Shown: positions 37,032 to 46,340 of the stretch, in pieces
Numbering within the stretch: the stretch's first letter is position 1
Layout of the letters: each line of letters opens with the position of its first letter
From: Alphaproteobacteria bacterium
GTDB lineage: Bacteria > Pseudomonadota > Alphaproteobacteria > Sphingomonadales > Sphingomonadaceae
Direction of reading: 5' to 3'
Assembly: GCA_018823905.1 (NCBI GenBank)
Contig: JAHJHL010000212.1
Span: 1 to 58,511 of the forward strand
DNA: 58,511 bases
Program-made: the position numbers and the translations under genes
The notes under the pieces: model-generated
What the model saw: only the letters and a program-made list of their open reading frames with translations
Databases searched by the model: none
Told to the model about the DNA's origin: nothing

Positions 37032-37871
37032 ATGGTGAGCAAAGACATGTCCACCAATGAACCCGCTCTCGGCTTGTCCGCATGCCTCACCGATCGGGAA
37101 ATGGAAGTTCTGCGCCTGTTGGTCGCTGGCCATACCGTAAAGACCATTGCCGCGCGCCTCGGCCGGTCAGAAACCTCCATTAATGAGCGTTTGCGCTCTG
37201 CCCGCCGCAAAACGGGGGTCGGCAGCAGCCGCGAATTGGCGCGTCTTTTGGACCTCCAAAAAACTTGTGACGAAAATATCGATCTTTCGAAACAGCACGC
37301 CACCGTGAAGGACTCTTCGCATACCGCGGCCATCGGGGTTCGCGGTTCGAAAGGAATGATCGTCATGCTCATCACGCTATCCCTGGCTGCCGCTGGAGCA
37401 ATGTTCGCAACTGCTCCTTCCGCCGATCAGGTCGGAACGCCGAGCGCCGTCTACAACGCGGCATCCAAGCAACTGCCGCTCGTTGGCAGGTGGTCGCTGG
37501 ACGCATCGCTCATGCCGGAGAGCGAACGGCCTCAAAGGGTTACGATGACGTTCCGTGCCGTGCAGGACGGGAAATGGACGACATTTGTCGAAATCGTCGG
37601 GCCGGACGGCTCTCGCAGGCATGCCGAATCCACCGCAGCGCTCGACGGCGTCCCGGTGGCGGTCACCGGCAATATGGATTTCATCGACACCGTTGCCCTG
37701 CGTCAGCCGGCGCCGGACACATTGGTCATGACATTGGGAAAGGGTGGCACTCGCGTGTCGACGCGCGTTTATACTGTCGCCAAGGATCAGAAATCCATGA
37801 CCGAGACTATTGTCTGGTCTAGCGACGATCGTCAAAAACTGGAAACCACCCGTTTCAATCGCACGGATTGA
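37032..37871 (+). CDS. Membrane-spanning LuxR-type HTH regulator
   Basis: A 279-residue protein with three parts. Residues about 15-75 form a LuxR/GerE helix-turn-helix (LTDREMEVLRLLVAGHTVKTIAARLGRSETSINERL). A membrane helix lies near residues 105-125 (MIVMLITLSLAAAGAMF). The remaining 150 residues would be periplasmic and appear beta-rich (RWSLDASLMP, RVTMTFRAVQDGKWTTFVEI, ETIVWSSDD), like a small lipocalin-type domain. The topology is ToxR-like: a DNA-binding head tethered to a periplasmic sensor. Its ligand and target genes are unknown. It stands alone, transcribed away from mlaA. Confidence 0.82.
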   Translation: MVSKDMSTNEPALGLSACLTDREMEVLRLLVAGHTVKTIAARLGRSETSINERLRSARRKTGVGSSRELARLLDLQKTCDENIDLSKQHATVKDSSHTAAIGVRGSKGMIVMLITLSLAAAGAMFATAPSADQVGTPSAVYNAASKQLPLVGRWSLDASLMPESERPQRVTMTFRAVQDGKWTTFVEIVGPDGSRRHAESTAALDGVPVAVTGNMDFIDTVALRQPAPDTLVMTLGKGGTRVSTRVYTVAKDQKSMTETIVWSSDDRQKLETTRFNRTD

Positions 37872-38039
37872 CCGCCGACCGACTTCCATTGCTGGCATCG
37901 TGCGTCCCCGCATAATCCAGACGTCGTAAAGGCGCCAATCAATGCACCTCCCGACTTCGGCGCCCCAGGCTTGCCCCCAGGGCGCCGTCTTGTCCCGTTC
38001 CGTGCAACGGCTGCGCGGCGGTAATCCATATTTTCGTCG

Positions 38040-38807
38040 TCACTCCCGCTTGAACGCAGCGAAGCTACCGCCGCGGCCAGCGCCTTCGGTAAAGCGTTTG
38101 GCCCCCGCGGCGGCGCCCTCGCGCAAAGGGGCGGCCCCGGCGTGGGCCTCGTGCGTCAGCGCATCGGCAAGGTCGAAATCCCATTGGCGGTAGGCGCTCA
38201 TGCGGTCGCTGGTCATGCACAATTGCGGAAAAGCGGCGATCTGTCTGGCTAGCGCGATCGCCGCCGACAGCGCCTCGCCGTCGGGGACGACGCGGTCGGC
38301 GAGGCCGATGCGCTGGGCGTCGTCGGCCTCGACCGGGCGGCCGGTCAGGATCATGTCGAGCGCGCGGCCTTGCCCGACGATGCGCGGCAGGCGGACGGTG
38401 CCGCCGTCGATCAGCGGCACGCCCCAGCGGCGGCAATAGACGCCGAACACGGCGCTGGCGGCGGCGACCCGCAGATCACACCAGAGCGCGAGTTCGAGCC
38501 CGCCCGCGACCGCATGGCCTTCGACTGCGGCAATCACCGGCTTGTCGATCAGCATCCGCGTCGGCCCCATAGGGCCGGGGCCGTCGGGGTCGTAGCGCGA
38601 CGTGCCGACGGCGTTCAAATCGAAACCGGCGCAGAAATGCCCGGCGCTGCCGGTCAGGATCGCGACGAGGGCGTCGCTATCGTCGGCGAAGGCGGCGAAC
38701 GCATCGCGCAGCAACGTGGCGGTGTCGGGGTCGACCGCGTTACGGCGCGCCGGGCGGTCGATGGTGACGATGGTGACGGGGCCATCGCGGGTGATGATGA
38801 CGGACAT
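38040..38807 (-). CDS. Enoyl-CoA hydratase/isomerase family protein
   Basis: A 255-residue crotonase-fold enzyme. The oxyanion-hole segments are HFCAGFDLNAVG and AVEGHAVAGGLELALWCDLRVA. The Glu usually catalytic in beta-oxidation hydratases is replaced near VYCRRWGVPLIDGG, where an Arg-Arg-Trp stands instead. So the reaction may be another crotonase-type one (for example isomerisation or hydrolysis). The start at 38807 follows AGGGAGC; the longer frame adds 30 residues with no crotonase features. Confidence 0.87.
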   Translation of the reverse strand: MSVIITRDGPVTIVTIDRPARRNAVDPDTATLLRDAFAAFADDSDALVAILTGSAGHFCAGFDLNAVGTSRYDPDGPGPMGPTRMLIDKPVIAAVEGHAVAGGLELALWCDLRVAAASAVFGVYCRRWGVPLIDGGTVRLPRIVGQGRALDMILTGRPVEADDAQRIGLADRVVPDGEALSAAIALARQIAAFPQLCMTSDRMSAYRQWDFDLADALTHEAHAGAAPLREGAAAGAKRFTEGAGRGGSFAAFKRE

Positions 38808-39056
38808 AAAAGCTCCCTGTCGCACGGCGTGACAATTTTTTGGGTAGCATGATCGGGCAGGGTCTTGAAACGCCGATACGGCGAACTTAGATCGCACTCA
38901 TGCGGGCCGGGCCCCTCTGGCGTCGGTAGGATTTGTCCTGCCACGTGATGTCGGACCGCATCGGGTGACACCGATGTTCTGGGCCTACCTCCCCCCTTAA
39001 ACCCGGGTCCGGCATCGGCGTCACCTGCTTGATTTTCAATCAGGAGGCCCATTTTC

Positions 39057-39239
39057 ATGACGCTTAATCCCAATCTTTATCGGCTCACCCTGCTGCACCG
39101 CCAGCTGGACGAAGCGGCGCGGCGCGAGGCGCGGCGGCGCGGCGCCGATCCGTTCCGCCTGCTCCGGCTGAAAACGCTGAAGCTCGCGGTCAAGCGGCGC
39201 CTGGCCGCGCTGTCGCTGCGTCCGGCGCTCGCGCGCTAA
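39057..39239 (+). CDS. DUF465 (YdcH)-like small protein
   Basis: A 60-residue, strongly basic helical protein. The order NLYRLTLLHRQLDEAARREAR, a short break, then FRLLRLKTLKLAVKRRL matches the two-helix DUF465/YdcH family (a conserved Leu-rich first helix, then LKKRKLxLKD). The ATG follows CAGGAGGCCCATTTTC. Function is not known. It is 73 bases upstream of terC and may be co-transcribed with it. Confidence 0.8.
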   Translation: MTLNPNLYRLTLLHRQLDEAARREARRRGADPFRLLRLKTLKLAVKRRLAALSLRPALAR

Positions 39240-39257
39240 TATCTTCTAATCAAGACC

Positions 39258-39291
39258 GGAAGCGTCGCCCCGCCGGGGCGGCGCCTTCTGG
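39258..39291. other. Strong hairpin between the DUF465 gene and terC
   Basis: GAAGCGTCGCCCC pairs with GGGGCGGCGCCTTC (one mismatch) around a GCC loop. No T-run follows. It sits in the 73-base intercistronic gap and may set relative expression of the two genes. Confidence 0.45.
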
Positions 39292-39312
39292 CGTTCACCA
39301 GGGACACACACC

Positions 39313-40299
39313 ATGGAATTTCTGTTTGCCGACTGGCTGGGCACCCCGGCCTGGTTCTGGCTGGCGTTTATCGCGCTAGTCGTTGCGCTCACCGCCTTTG
39401 ACCTTGGCATCCTGAACAAGGAAAACAAGGAGATGGGGATCGGTGAGAGCCTGAAGCTCTCGGCGCTCTATATCGGCATCGCGATGGCGTTCGGCGCCTG
39501 GGTCTGGGCCGCGAAGGGCGGCGAGGCGGGGCTGCAATATTACACCGGCTTCTTTATCGAGAAGGCGCTGTCGATCGACAATATCTTTGTCATCTCGCTG
39601 ATCTTCGCCACCTTCGCGATCCCGCCGCGCTATCAGTATCGCGCGCTTTTGTGGGGCATTGTCGCGGTGATTGTGCTGCGCGGGATCATGATCGCGGGCG
39701 GCGCGGCGCTGGTCACCGAATATGAGTGGCTGCTCTATGTCTTCGCTGCTTTCCTGGTGTTCACGGGCATCAAAATGCTGTTCGCGGGCGAAAAGCCGAT
39801 GGACGTCGCGGGCAACCCGGTGGTCAAATGGCTGTCGCGGCATATTCCGATCACCAATGAGCTGCACGGCGAGAAATTCTTTGTGCGGGTGCCTGACACG
39901 AAGACGGGCAAGCTGGTGCTGGCGGCGACGCCCTTGTTCCTCGCCCTGGTCGTGATCAACCTCGCCGATCTGGTGTTCGCGGTCGACAGCGTGCCGGCGA
40001 TCTTTGCGATCACCACCGATACGTTCATCGTCTATACGTCGAACATCATGGCGATCCTGGGCCTGCGCGCGCTCTATTTCGCGCTGTCGGCGATGGTCCA
40101 CCGCTTCCACTATCTCAAATATGCGCTCGCGCTGGTGCTGGTGTTCATCGGGTCGAAGATCTTCGTTGCCGATTTCATCCTAGGCGGCGACAAATTCCCG
40201 CCGCTGGTCAGCCTGGGCGTGACCGTCGCGTTGATCGCAGGCGGGGTGATCTGGTCGCTGGTCAAGACGCGCGAGGAGGGACCGGTATTGCCGCAATAA
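39313..40299 (+). CDS. TerC/Alx family metal-homeostasis membrane protein
   Basis: A 328-residue integral membrane protein with about nine helices. TerC/Alx hallmarks include AFDLGILNKENK (acidic residue in helix 1), EKALSIDNIFVISLIF (Glu and Asp in helix 3), and NLADLVFAVDSVPAIFAIT (Asp residues in helix 6). Members of this branch export manganese or other divalent metals; tellurite resistance is historical naming. No tellurite-resistance gene set is nearby. A yybP-ykoY type riboswitch was looked for upstream and not found. Confidence 0.93.
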   Translation: MEFLFADWLGTPAWFWLAFIALVVALTAFDLGILNKENKEMGIGESLKLSALYIGIAMAFGAWVWAAKGGEAGLQYYTGFFIEKALSIDNIFVISLIFATFAIPPRYQYRALLWGIVAVIVLRGIMIAGGAALVTEYEWLLYVFAAFLVFTGIKMLFAGEKPMDVAGNPVVKWLSRHIPITNELHGEKFFVRVPDTKTGKLVLAATPLFLALVVINLADLVFAVDSVPAIFAITTDTFIVYTSNIMAILGLRALYFALSAMVHRFHYLKYALALVLVFIGSKIFVADFILGGDKFPPLVSLGVTVALIAGGVIWSLVKTREEGPVLPQ

Positions 40300-40303
40300 A
40301 ATG

Positions 40304-40392
40304 TCCGCCGGAGGCCTTGCGGCTTCCGACGGACAGGCTTTCCTCCCCAGGAAAGCTCGGGAGGCGCGGGGGTTGCAACGGGCCCCCGCGCC
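40304..40392. terminator. Three stem-loops between terC and aceA
   Basis: Convergent terC and aceA are separated by 100 bases holding three hairpins: TCCGCCGGAGGCC..GGCTTCCGACGGA (40304-40333), GCTTTCCT..AGGAAAGC (40337-40356) and GGCGCGGGGG..CCCCCGCGCC (40363-40392). They probably end transcripts from both sides, although none has a long T-run. Confidence 0.5.
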
Positions 40393-40399
40393 AAGCTCG

Positions 40400-41992
40400 T
40401 TATGCGGCGAACTGGTTCATTGTGTTGTCCTTGCCCGCTGCTTTCAGCGCCGCTTCGCCGGCGAAATATTCCTTGTGATCGTCGCCGATGTCGCTGCCCG
40501 ACATATTCTGGTGCTTGACGCAGGCGATGCCCTGACGGATTTCGGCGCGCTGGACGCCCTTGACGTACCCCAGCATCGCCTCGTCGCCGAAATATTCCTT
40601 GGCGAGATTGTCGGTCGACAGCGCCGCGGTGTGATAGGTCGGCAGCGTGATCAGGTGGTGGAAAATGCCCGCCCGCTTAGCCGAATCGCGCTGGAAGGTG
40701 CGGATGCGGTTGTCGGCTTCGTCGCCGAGCGGGGTGCCGTCGTAATCGACGCTCATCAGCTTGGCGCGATCATAAGCGCTGACGTCCTGACCGTCCTTTT
40801 CCCAGGCGTCATAAACCTGCTGGCGGAAGTTCAGCGTCCAGTTGAAGCTGGGCGAATTGTTGTACGCGAGCTTCGCGTTGGGAACGACTTCGCGGATGCG
40901 GTCGACCATGGAGGCGATCTGTTCGATGTGCGGCTTTTCGGTCTCGATCCACAGCAGGTCGGCGCCGTTCTGTAGCGAAGCGATGCAATCCATGACGCAG
41001 CGGTCTTCGCCCGTTCCGGCACGGAACTGATAGAGGTTCGAGGGCAGGCGCTTCGGGCGCATCAGCTTGCCGTCGCGATTGATCAGGACGTCGCCGGGGT
41101 TGCCCGCGCCGTCGACCTCTTCGCAATCGAGGAAGCTGTTATACTGGTCGGCGAGATCGCCGGGCTCTTTCGAGAAGGCGATCTGCTTGGTCAGGCCCGC
41201 GCCAAGGCTGTCGGTGCGCGTCACGATGATGCCGTCCTCCACGCCCAGCTCCATGAAGGCGTAGCGGCAGGCGCGGATTTTCGCGATGAAATCCTCGTGC
41301 GGCACGGTGACCTTGCCGTCCTGGTGGCCGCACTGCTTTTCGTCCGAGACCTGATTCTCGATCTGGAGCGCGCAGGCGCCGGCTTCGATCATCTTCTTGG
41401 CGAGCAGATAGGTCGCCTCGGCGTTGCCGAAACCCGCGTCGATGTCGGCGATGATCGGCACGACGTGCGTTTCATGATTGTCGATGCTCGCCTGAATCTG
41501 CTTGGCTTTAAGCTCGTCGCCCTCGGCGCGCGCAGCGTCGAGTTCGCGGAACAGGCCGCCGAGTTCGCGGGCGTCGGCTTGGCGCAGGAAGGTGTAGATT
41601 TCCTCGATCAGCGCCGGGACGCTGGTCTTTTCGTGCATCGACTGATCGGGCAGCGGGCCGAATTCGCTGCGCAGCGCGGCGATCATCCAGCCCGACAGAT
41701 AGATGTAGCGGCCCTTGGTGGTGCCGAAATGCTTCTTGATCGAAATCATCTTCTGCTGCGCGATGAAGCCATGCCAGCAGCCGAGCGACTGGGTGTAGTT
41801 GGCGGGATCGGCGTCATAGGCGGCCATGTCGGCGCGCATGATGCGCGCGGTGTAGCGGGCGACGTCGAGGCCGGTGCGGAATTTGTTCTGGGCGCGCATA
41901 CGGGCGATGCTTTCGCCGCTGATGCCGTCCCATGTGCCGTCGTAATCGCGGATGAGGCGGCCTGCCTGTGCCATGTCTTCCTGGTAACCCAT
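40400..41992 (-). CDS. aceA: Isocitrate lyase
   Basis: Splits isocitrate to succinate and glyoxylate, the first step of the glyoxylate bypass for growth on acetate, fatty acids or 3-hydroxybutyrate. The 530-residue protein has the substrate and Mg segment PIIADIDAGFGNAEATYLLAKK, the catalytic loop KQCGHQDGKV (Cys near residue 217; the usual KKCGH has one Lys replaced by Gln), and NNSPSFNW. It is longer than the E. coli enzyme (434), as in the long-form lyases. An XRE/DUF2083 regulator is encoded divergently 140 bases away. Confidence 0.97.
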   Translation of the reverse strand: MGYQEDMAQAGRLIRDYDGTWDGISGESIARMRAQNKFRTGLDVARYTARIMRADMAAYDADPANYTQSLGCWHGFIAQQKMISIKKHFGTTKGRYIYLSGWMIAALRSEFGPLPDQSMHEKTSVPALIEEIYTFLRQADARELGGLFRELDAARAEGDELKAKQIQASIDNHETHVVPIIADIDAGFGNAEATYLLAKKMIEAGACALQIENQVSDEKQCGHQDGKVTVPHEDFIAKIRACRYAFMELGVEDGIIVTRTDSLGAGLTKQIAFSKEPGDLADQYNSFLDCEEVDGAGNPGDVLINRDGKLMRPKRLPSNLYQFRAGTGEDRCVMDCIASLQNGADLLWIETEKPHIEQIASMVDRIREVVPNAKLAYNNSPSFNWTLNFRQQVYDAWEKDGQDVSAYDRAKLMSVDYDGTPLGDEADNRIRTFQRDSAKRAGIFHHLITLPTYHTAALSTDNLAKEYFGDEAMLGYVKGVQRAEIRQGIACVKHQNMSGSDIGDDHKEYFAGEAALKAAGKDNTMNQFAA

Positions 41993-42093
41993 CGTCTTTG
42001 TCCTTGAGAGGAGGTGATGGGTGGATGTTGGCGAAGGTGCCGCGGAAAGTGAAAAGCTTTGTCAATAATATTTGTGAAATATGGCCTATCGGT

Positions 42094-42118
42094 GTAAATC
42101 GGCATGTAAAGTAGTAAA
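42094..42118. promoter_or_regulatory. Three GTAAA repeats between aceA and its divergent regulator
   Basis: GTAAA occurs at 42094, 42106 and 42114, followed by GTTACAAAC just before the regulator start. Spacings of 12 and 8 bases put two of the three near one helical turn apart. The AT-rich gap (41993-42132) is a plausible operator region for the divergent regulator. Confidence 0.4.
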
Positions 42119-42132
42119 GAAAGTTACAAACG

Positions 42133-43521
42133 ATGGCAGAGCGACGGGTGTTTGCCGGGCCGGCGGTGCGCAAGGTGCGGCGCGAGGCGGGGATGACGCA
42201 GGCGGCGATGGCCGAGGCGCTGGATATTTCGCCAAGCTACCTCAATCTGATCGAGCATGGCCAGCGGCCGCTTAGCGCCACGGTGATCGTCAAGCTGGCC
42301 GAGCGCTTCGGCTTCGATGCCGCGATACTGGGCGTCGACGTGGTGCCGGGCGGCGCAGCGGGGCTGCGGCGACGGTTGTCCGACGCGCGCTTTGCCGATC
42401 TGGGGATCGGCGCGCAGGAGGTCGAGGAGTGGCTCGCGACCGCGCCGACGACCGCTGCGGCCTTTGCGCGACTGTTCGATGCGGCGCCGGAAGGTGCGGC
42501 CACTTTACAGGAAGAAGCGCCCGAAGTTGCCGCGGTACGCCGCGCGATCGAGAAATGGCGCAACCATTTCGCCGATTTGGATGCGAAGGCGGAGGAACTG
42601 GCTGACGAATTGCGGCTGGCTGGCGGCGACCTGTATGGCACAATTTCGGAGCGTTTGCGGACGCGGCACCAGCTGGGTATCCGTATCCTCCCGTCGGATG
42701 TTATGCCCGACCGCCTCCGCTGGCTGGACTGGCACGCGCGGCAATTGATGCTGAGCGAGCTGCTGCGCCCCGCGTCGCGCACCTTTCAGGCCGCGGCGAC
42801 GCTGGCGCAGATCGAGGCGAAGGCCGAGATCGACGCGCTGGTCGCGGGAGCGGAGTTTGCCGAGAGCGCGGCGGCGCGCCTGTTCGAGCGGCATCTGGTC
42901 CATTATTTCGGGGCGGCGCTGATGATGCCGTACAGCCGATTCCTGCGCGCGTGCGATGCGACGGGGTACGACCTGCTGCTGCTCCAGCGGCGTTTTGGTG
43001 CGGGCTATGAGCAGGTGGCGCACCGGTTGACAACGTTGCAGCGTGTCGGCGCGCGCGGGCTGCCCTTTTTCATGCTGCGCATCGACCGCGCGGGGCAGGG
43101 GAGCAAACGCTATGCCGGGGCGAGCCAGTCGCCGCTGGTCGACGGCGATACGCGCTGTCCGCTGTGGGGGGTGCACGAAGCCTTTGCGCGCCCCGGCGAA
43201 GTGATCGCCGACCTGATCGAGTTGGAGGATGGATCGCGGTGGTTCACGCAATCGCGCAGCGTTGCGGCTCCGGGTGCGACCGGCAGCGGGACGCCCGCGC
43301 GCTTTGCGGTGTGCGTCGGGGTCGATGCCAAGGTCGCGGCGCCCTTGATCGCGGCGCGCGGCATCGACCTGATGCGCAGCCCCGCAACTCCGATCGGGCT
43401 GGGCTGCCGCCGCTGCACACGCACCGGATGTGTGCAACGGTCGATGCCGCCGCTGGGTCGGCCTTTGCGGTTCAGGGATGGCGAGCGCGGGGTGAGTGCG
43501 TTCGATTTTGCGGGGGATTGA
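42133..43521 (+). CDS. XRE/DUF2083 regulator (ScfR/RamB-like)
   Basis: A 462-residue regulator. The N-terminal XRE helix-turn-helix (residues 8-65) includes VRREAGMTQAAMAEALDISPSYLNLIEHG. The middle part resembles the ImmA/IrrE region but lacks a clear HExxH (FERHLVHYFGAALMMPY). A C-terminal DUF2083 part ends with LGCRRCTRTGCVQRSMPP, where clustered Cys may bind metal. This arrangement is that of RamB and related regulators of acetate and short-chain acyl metabolism. Divergence from isocitrate lyase supports control of the glyoxylate bypass, as an inference. Confidence 0.88.
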   Translation: MAERRVFAGPAVRKVRREAGMTQAAMAEALDISPSYLNLIEHGQRPLSATVIVKLAERFGFDAAILGVDVVPGGAAGLRRRLSDARFADLGIGAQEVEEWLATAPTTAAAFARLFDAAPEGAATLQEEAPEVAAVRRAIEKWRNHFADLDAKAEELADELRLAGGDLYGTISERLRTRHQLGIRILPSDVMPDRLRWLDWHARQLMLSELLRPASRTFQAAATLAQIEAKAEIDALVAGAEFAESAAARLFERHLVHYFGAALMMPYSRFLRACDATGYDLLLLQRRFGAGYEQVAHRLTTLQRVGARGLPFFMLRIDRAGQGSKRYAGASQSPLVDGDTRCPLWGVHEAFARPGEVIADLIELEDGSRWFTQSRSVAAPGATGSGTPARFAVCVGVDAKVAAPLIAARGIDLMRSPATPIGLGCRRCTRTGCVQRSMPPLGRPLRFRDGERGVSAFDFAGD

Positions 43522-43536
43522 GGGCGGCGGCGAGCC

Positions 43537-43905
43537 CTAGTCGGATGCGAGCGCAATTGCCTCGATTTCGATCCGGAAGCCAAAATGCAGCGGCCCTGTT
43601 GGCACCACGCTTCGCGCCGGACGTGCCGCGCCGAAAAATTGGCCGTACACTTCGTCGAGTTCGGGCCAGTCGGCCATGTCGCTGAGATAGACGGTTGTCT
43701 TGACCACCTGCGACAGGTTCGCCCCGGCATCGCCCAAGACCGATTGCAAATTGGCCAGCGCCTGCTGCGCCTGTTCCTTGAACGGTTCGCTGGCCAGCGA
43801 GGTGTCGCGGCCAGGCCGCAGCGGCAGTTGGCCGGATGTGAAGATCAGGCCGGCGCCGCGCGTGAAGGGCGCATAATGCGGGGCGCGAACATTTGGGGAC
43901 GTCAT
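43537..43905 (-). CDS. RidA family enamine/imine deaminase
   Basis: A 122-residue cytosolic trimer-forming protein that hydrolyses reactive enamines and imines released by PLP enzymes. It has the family segments IFTSGQLPLRPG, QAQQALANLQSVLGDAGA, VKTTVYLSDMADWPELDEVYGQFF, and the substrate-binding Arg in PARSVVPTG, with a C-terminal IEIEAIAL. Whether it belongs to the canonical RidA or another Rid subgroup is not decided here. Confidence 0.93.
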   Translation of the reverse strand: MTSPNVRAPHYAPFTRGAGLIFTSGQLPLRPGRDTSLASEPFKEQAQQALANLQSVLGDAGANLSQVVKTTVYLSDMADWPELDEVYGQFFGAARPARSVVPTGPLHFGFRIEIEAIALASD

Positions 43906-43948
43906 TCGATGGCTCCAGACTCGATCGGGCGCGATGCCCGTCGTCGCG

Positions 43949-43983
43949 GGGAATATCGCACGCGCGGGGCATGCGATATTCCC
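43949..43983. other. Perfect 12-base inverted repeat between katE and ridA
   Basis: GGGAATATCGCA at 43949 pairs exactly with TGCGATATTCCC at 43972-43983 around 11 bases. It lies 28 bases downstream of the katE stop and 44 bases upstream of the ridA ATG. No T-run follows on the minus strand, so an operator for ridA or an RNA-stabilising hairpin are both possible. Confidence 0.5.
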
Positions 43984-44010
43984 AATCGTCCTGGCCAGCC
44001 CAATTTACCG

Positions 44011-46155
44011 TCAGGCCAGATCGCGCACCTTCGCTTCGCGCGCCCAATGACGGCGCGTACCGACCTTGGCGAAACCGTCGAGCGCGACGACGCCGCTGTC
44101 CTTTTCCACGCCCGCCTTGTCGAGCAGGATCTGGGTCGCCTCGTCGTGCGCGATCGTCTTGCAATGGCCAAAGGCGTCCATGAACCATTGCACCGCGGCG
44201 CCCTGTTTCGACAGCGACTTGGCCTGATCGTCGGTCAGGATCGACGCGACCGCGTCGAACAAGGCCGAGGGCGATCCGGCGAGTTGGCCGTCGGCCTTGA
44301 GCGTGCCGCCCTTGACCTTGATGCCGCCGACCTTGGGCGCGACCAGGAAAGCGGTGCCGCCCGCCTTTTCGATCGTGGCTTTCAGCGCGTCAATCGCTGC
44401 CTTGTCCGATCCCTCGGCGAACAGGATCGCGACCTTGCGGCCCTCCATCGTGTCATCGGCGTTCTTCTGGATCGACAGCGCGTCGGAGGGTTTGAGGTCG
44501 ACCGGCGCGCGCGCCGCCTTTTCCTCCGCAGGCAGGTCGATCGCGAGGCCTGCCGCGACGCGTTTGGCAAGGTCTTCGTCGATGTTGCGCAGCTGGCCGA
44601 CGACGCGGACGCGGACGTGATCGAGCGTGACCTTCGACAGTTCGAACACCAGCGCCGAGGCGATATGCGCCTGTTCATTTTCGGTCTGCGACAGATAGAA
44701 CATCCGCGCCTGACTGAAATGATCGGCGAAGAGTTCGGCGCGGATGCGGAGTTTCTCGGTCGGGTCGTTGCGTTCGTCATTGGTCGTGAAGCTATTGAAG
44801 CCCGTCGCCGCGCTGGGACGCGGCCCGCCATGCTCGCCCGCTTCGGCCAGACTATTGGGCTCGTAATTGGCGCGCCCGGTCGGGACGAGCGTCTGCATCA
44901 TCCCGTCGCGCTGGAAATTGTGGAACGGGCATTTGGGCGCGTTGATCGGGATCTGGTGAAAATTGGTCGTCCCCAACCGCGACTTTTGCGTGTCGAGGTA
45001 GGAGAAAAGCCGACCCTGGAGCAGCGGATCGTTGCTGAAGTCGATGCCGGGGATGATGTTCGACGGCAGGAAAGCGACCTGTTCGGTTTCGGCGAAGAAA
45101 TTGTCGACGTTGCGGTTGAGCGTCATGCGGCCGACGATCTCGACCGGCACATCTTCTTCGGGGATCAGCTTGGTTGCGTCGAGGACGTCATAGGGCTGCT
45201 TTGCGGCAAAGGCCTCGTCGAAAACCTGCACGCCGAGATCCCACGCCGGGAAGTCGCCCGCGTCGATCGCCTCGAACAGGTCGCGGCGATGGAAATCGGG
45301 ATCGGCCCCGGCGATCTTGACCGCCTCGTCCCATGTCGTCGACTGGATGCCGAGCACCGGCTTCCAGTGGAATTTGACGAATTTCCCCTCGCCCTTTTCA
45401 TTGACGAAGCGGAAGGTGTGGACGCCGAAACCCTCGATCATGCGCAGGCTGCGCGGGATCGTGCGGTCGGACATCGCCCACATGATCATGTGCATCGCCT
45501 CTGGCATCAGGCCGATGAAGTCCCAGAAGGTGTCGTGCGCGCTGGCGGCTTGCGGATAGCCGCGGTCGGCCTCCATCTTGACGCTGTGGACGAGGTCGGG
45601 GAATTTCATCGCGTCTTGGATGAAGAACACCGGAATATTGTTGCCAACCAGATCCCAATTGCCGCTGTCGGTGTAGAGCTTGACCGCAAAGCCGCGGACG
45701 TCGCGCGGGGTGTCGACCGACCCGGCGCCGCCGGCGACGGTCGAGAAGCGGACGAACACCGGGCAGCTTGCGCCTTCGGTCTGAAAGATCGACGCCTTGG
45801 TCAGGCCGGGGATCGCCTTGGTGCATTCGAAGACGCCGTGCGCGCCCGAACCGCGTGCGTGGACGATGCGTTCGGGGATGCGTTCGTGATCGAAGTGAAA
45901 GATCTTCTCGCGGAGGACAAAATCCTCGAGCAGGGTCGGGCCGCGCTCACCGGCGCGCAGCGAATTCTGGTTGTCGGCGATGCGGTGGCCGAAATTGTCG
46001 GTGAGAAAGGCGGCGGGGTCGGCACCGTCCGAGGCGGTTTGATGAAGCTCTCCACCATTGCCTTGTTCGGTCGCAAAGGAGGGCTTTCCAGCGCCGGGCT
46101 GGTGATCGTGCAGTTGGTTGTCCGTGGCGGGCGAGGGGGCTGGTTTTTTGGGCAT
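44011..46155 (-). CDS. katE: Catalase HPII type (large subunit, KatE)
   Basis: Haem catalase breaking hydrogen peroxide to water and oxygen. The 714-residue size, normal for HPII, includes a long N-terminal extension, the catalase core (catalytic His in [12 protein letters not shown] near residue 100, [43 protein letters not shown], and the haem-ligand segment [14 protein letters not shown] with its Tyr), and a C-terminal flavodoxin/DJ-1-like domain from about residue 550 ([37 protein letters not shown] region). Large catalases are typically stationary-phase enzymes. Start at 46155 after GGAAGGAACGACC. Confidence 0.96.
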   Translation of the reverse strand: MPKKPAPSPATDNQLHDHQPGAGKPSFATEQGNGGELHQTASDGADPAAFLTDNFGHRIADNQNSLRAGERGPTLLEDFVLREKIFHFDHERIPERIVHARGSGAHGVFECTKAIPGLTKASIFQTEGASCPVFVRFSTVAGGAGSVDTPRDVRGFAVKLYTDSGNWDLVGNNIPVFFIQDAMKFPDLVHSVKMEADRGYPQAASAHDTFWDFIGLMPEAMHMIMWAMSDRTIPRSLRMIEGFGVHTFRFVNEKGEGKFVKFHWKPVLGIQSTTWDEAVKIAGADPDFHRRDLFEAIDAGDFPAWDLGVQVFDEAFAAKQPYDVLDATKLIPEEDVPVEIVGRMTLNRNVDNFFAETEQVAFLPSNIIPGIDFSNDPLLQGRLFSYLDTQKSRLGTTNFHQIPINAPKCPFHNFQRDGMMQTLVPTGRANYEPNSLAEAGEHGGPRPSAATGFNSFTTNDERNDPTEKLRIRAELFADHFSQARMFYLSQTENEQAHIASALVFELSKVTLDHVRVRVVGQLRNIDEDLAKRVAAGLAIDLPAEEKAARAPVDLKPSDALSIQKNADDTMEGRKVAILFAEGSDKAAIDALKATIEKAGGTAFLVAPKVGGIKVKGGTLKADGQLAGSPSALFDAVASILTDDQAKSLSKQGAAVQWFMDAFGHCKTIAHDEATQILLDKAGVEKDSGVVALDGFAKVGTRRHWAREAKVRDLA

Positions 46156-46340
46156 CGGTCGTTCCTTCCGCCGCGGATGGCGACACCCCATCAACCCGCT
46201 GTACCGGACTCGGGTTGCATGCACGGCGGGCAAAGTTTGCATGGGTTGTCGCGCACGGTGACGCCTCACCTAAAACATCATCCATTTCGGTCGTTAATCG
46301 AGTGTCGGAGCCGTCAGAGCACCCGAACAGGACCGGACCC

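Noticed and set aside
38898-39312. A yybP-ykoY manganese riboswitch ahead of terC
   Set aside because: Looked for around the DUF465 and terC genes; the hairpins present do not show the conserved core of that riboswitch.
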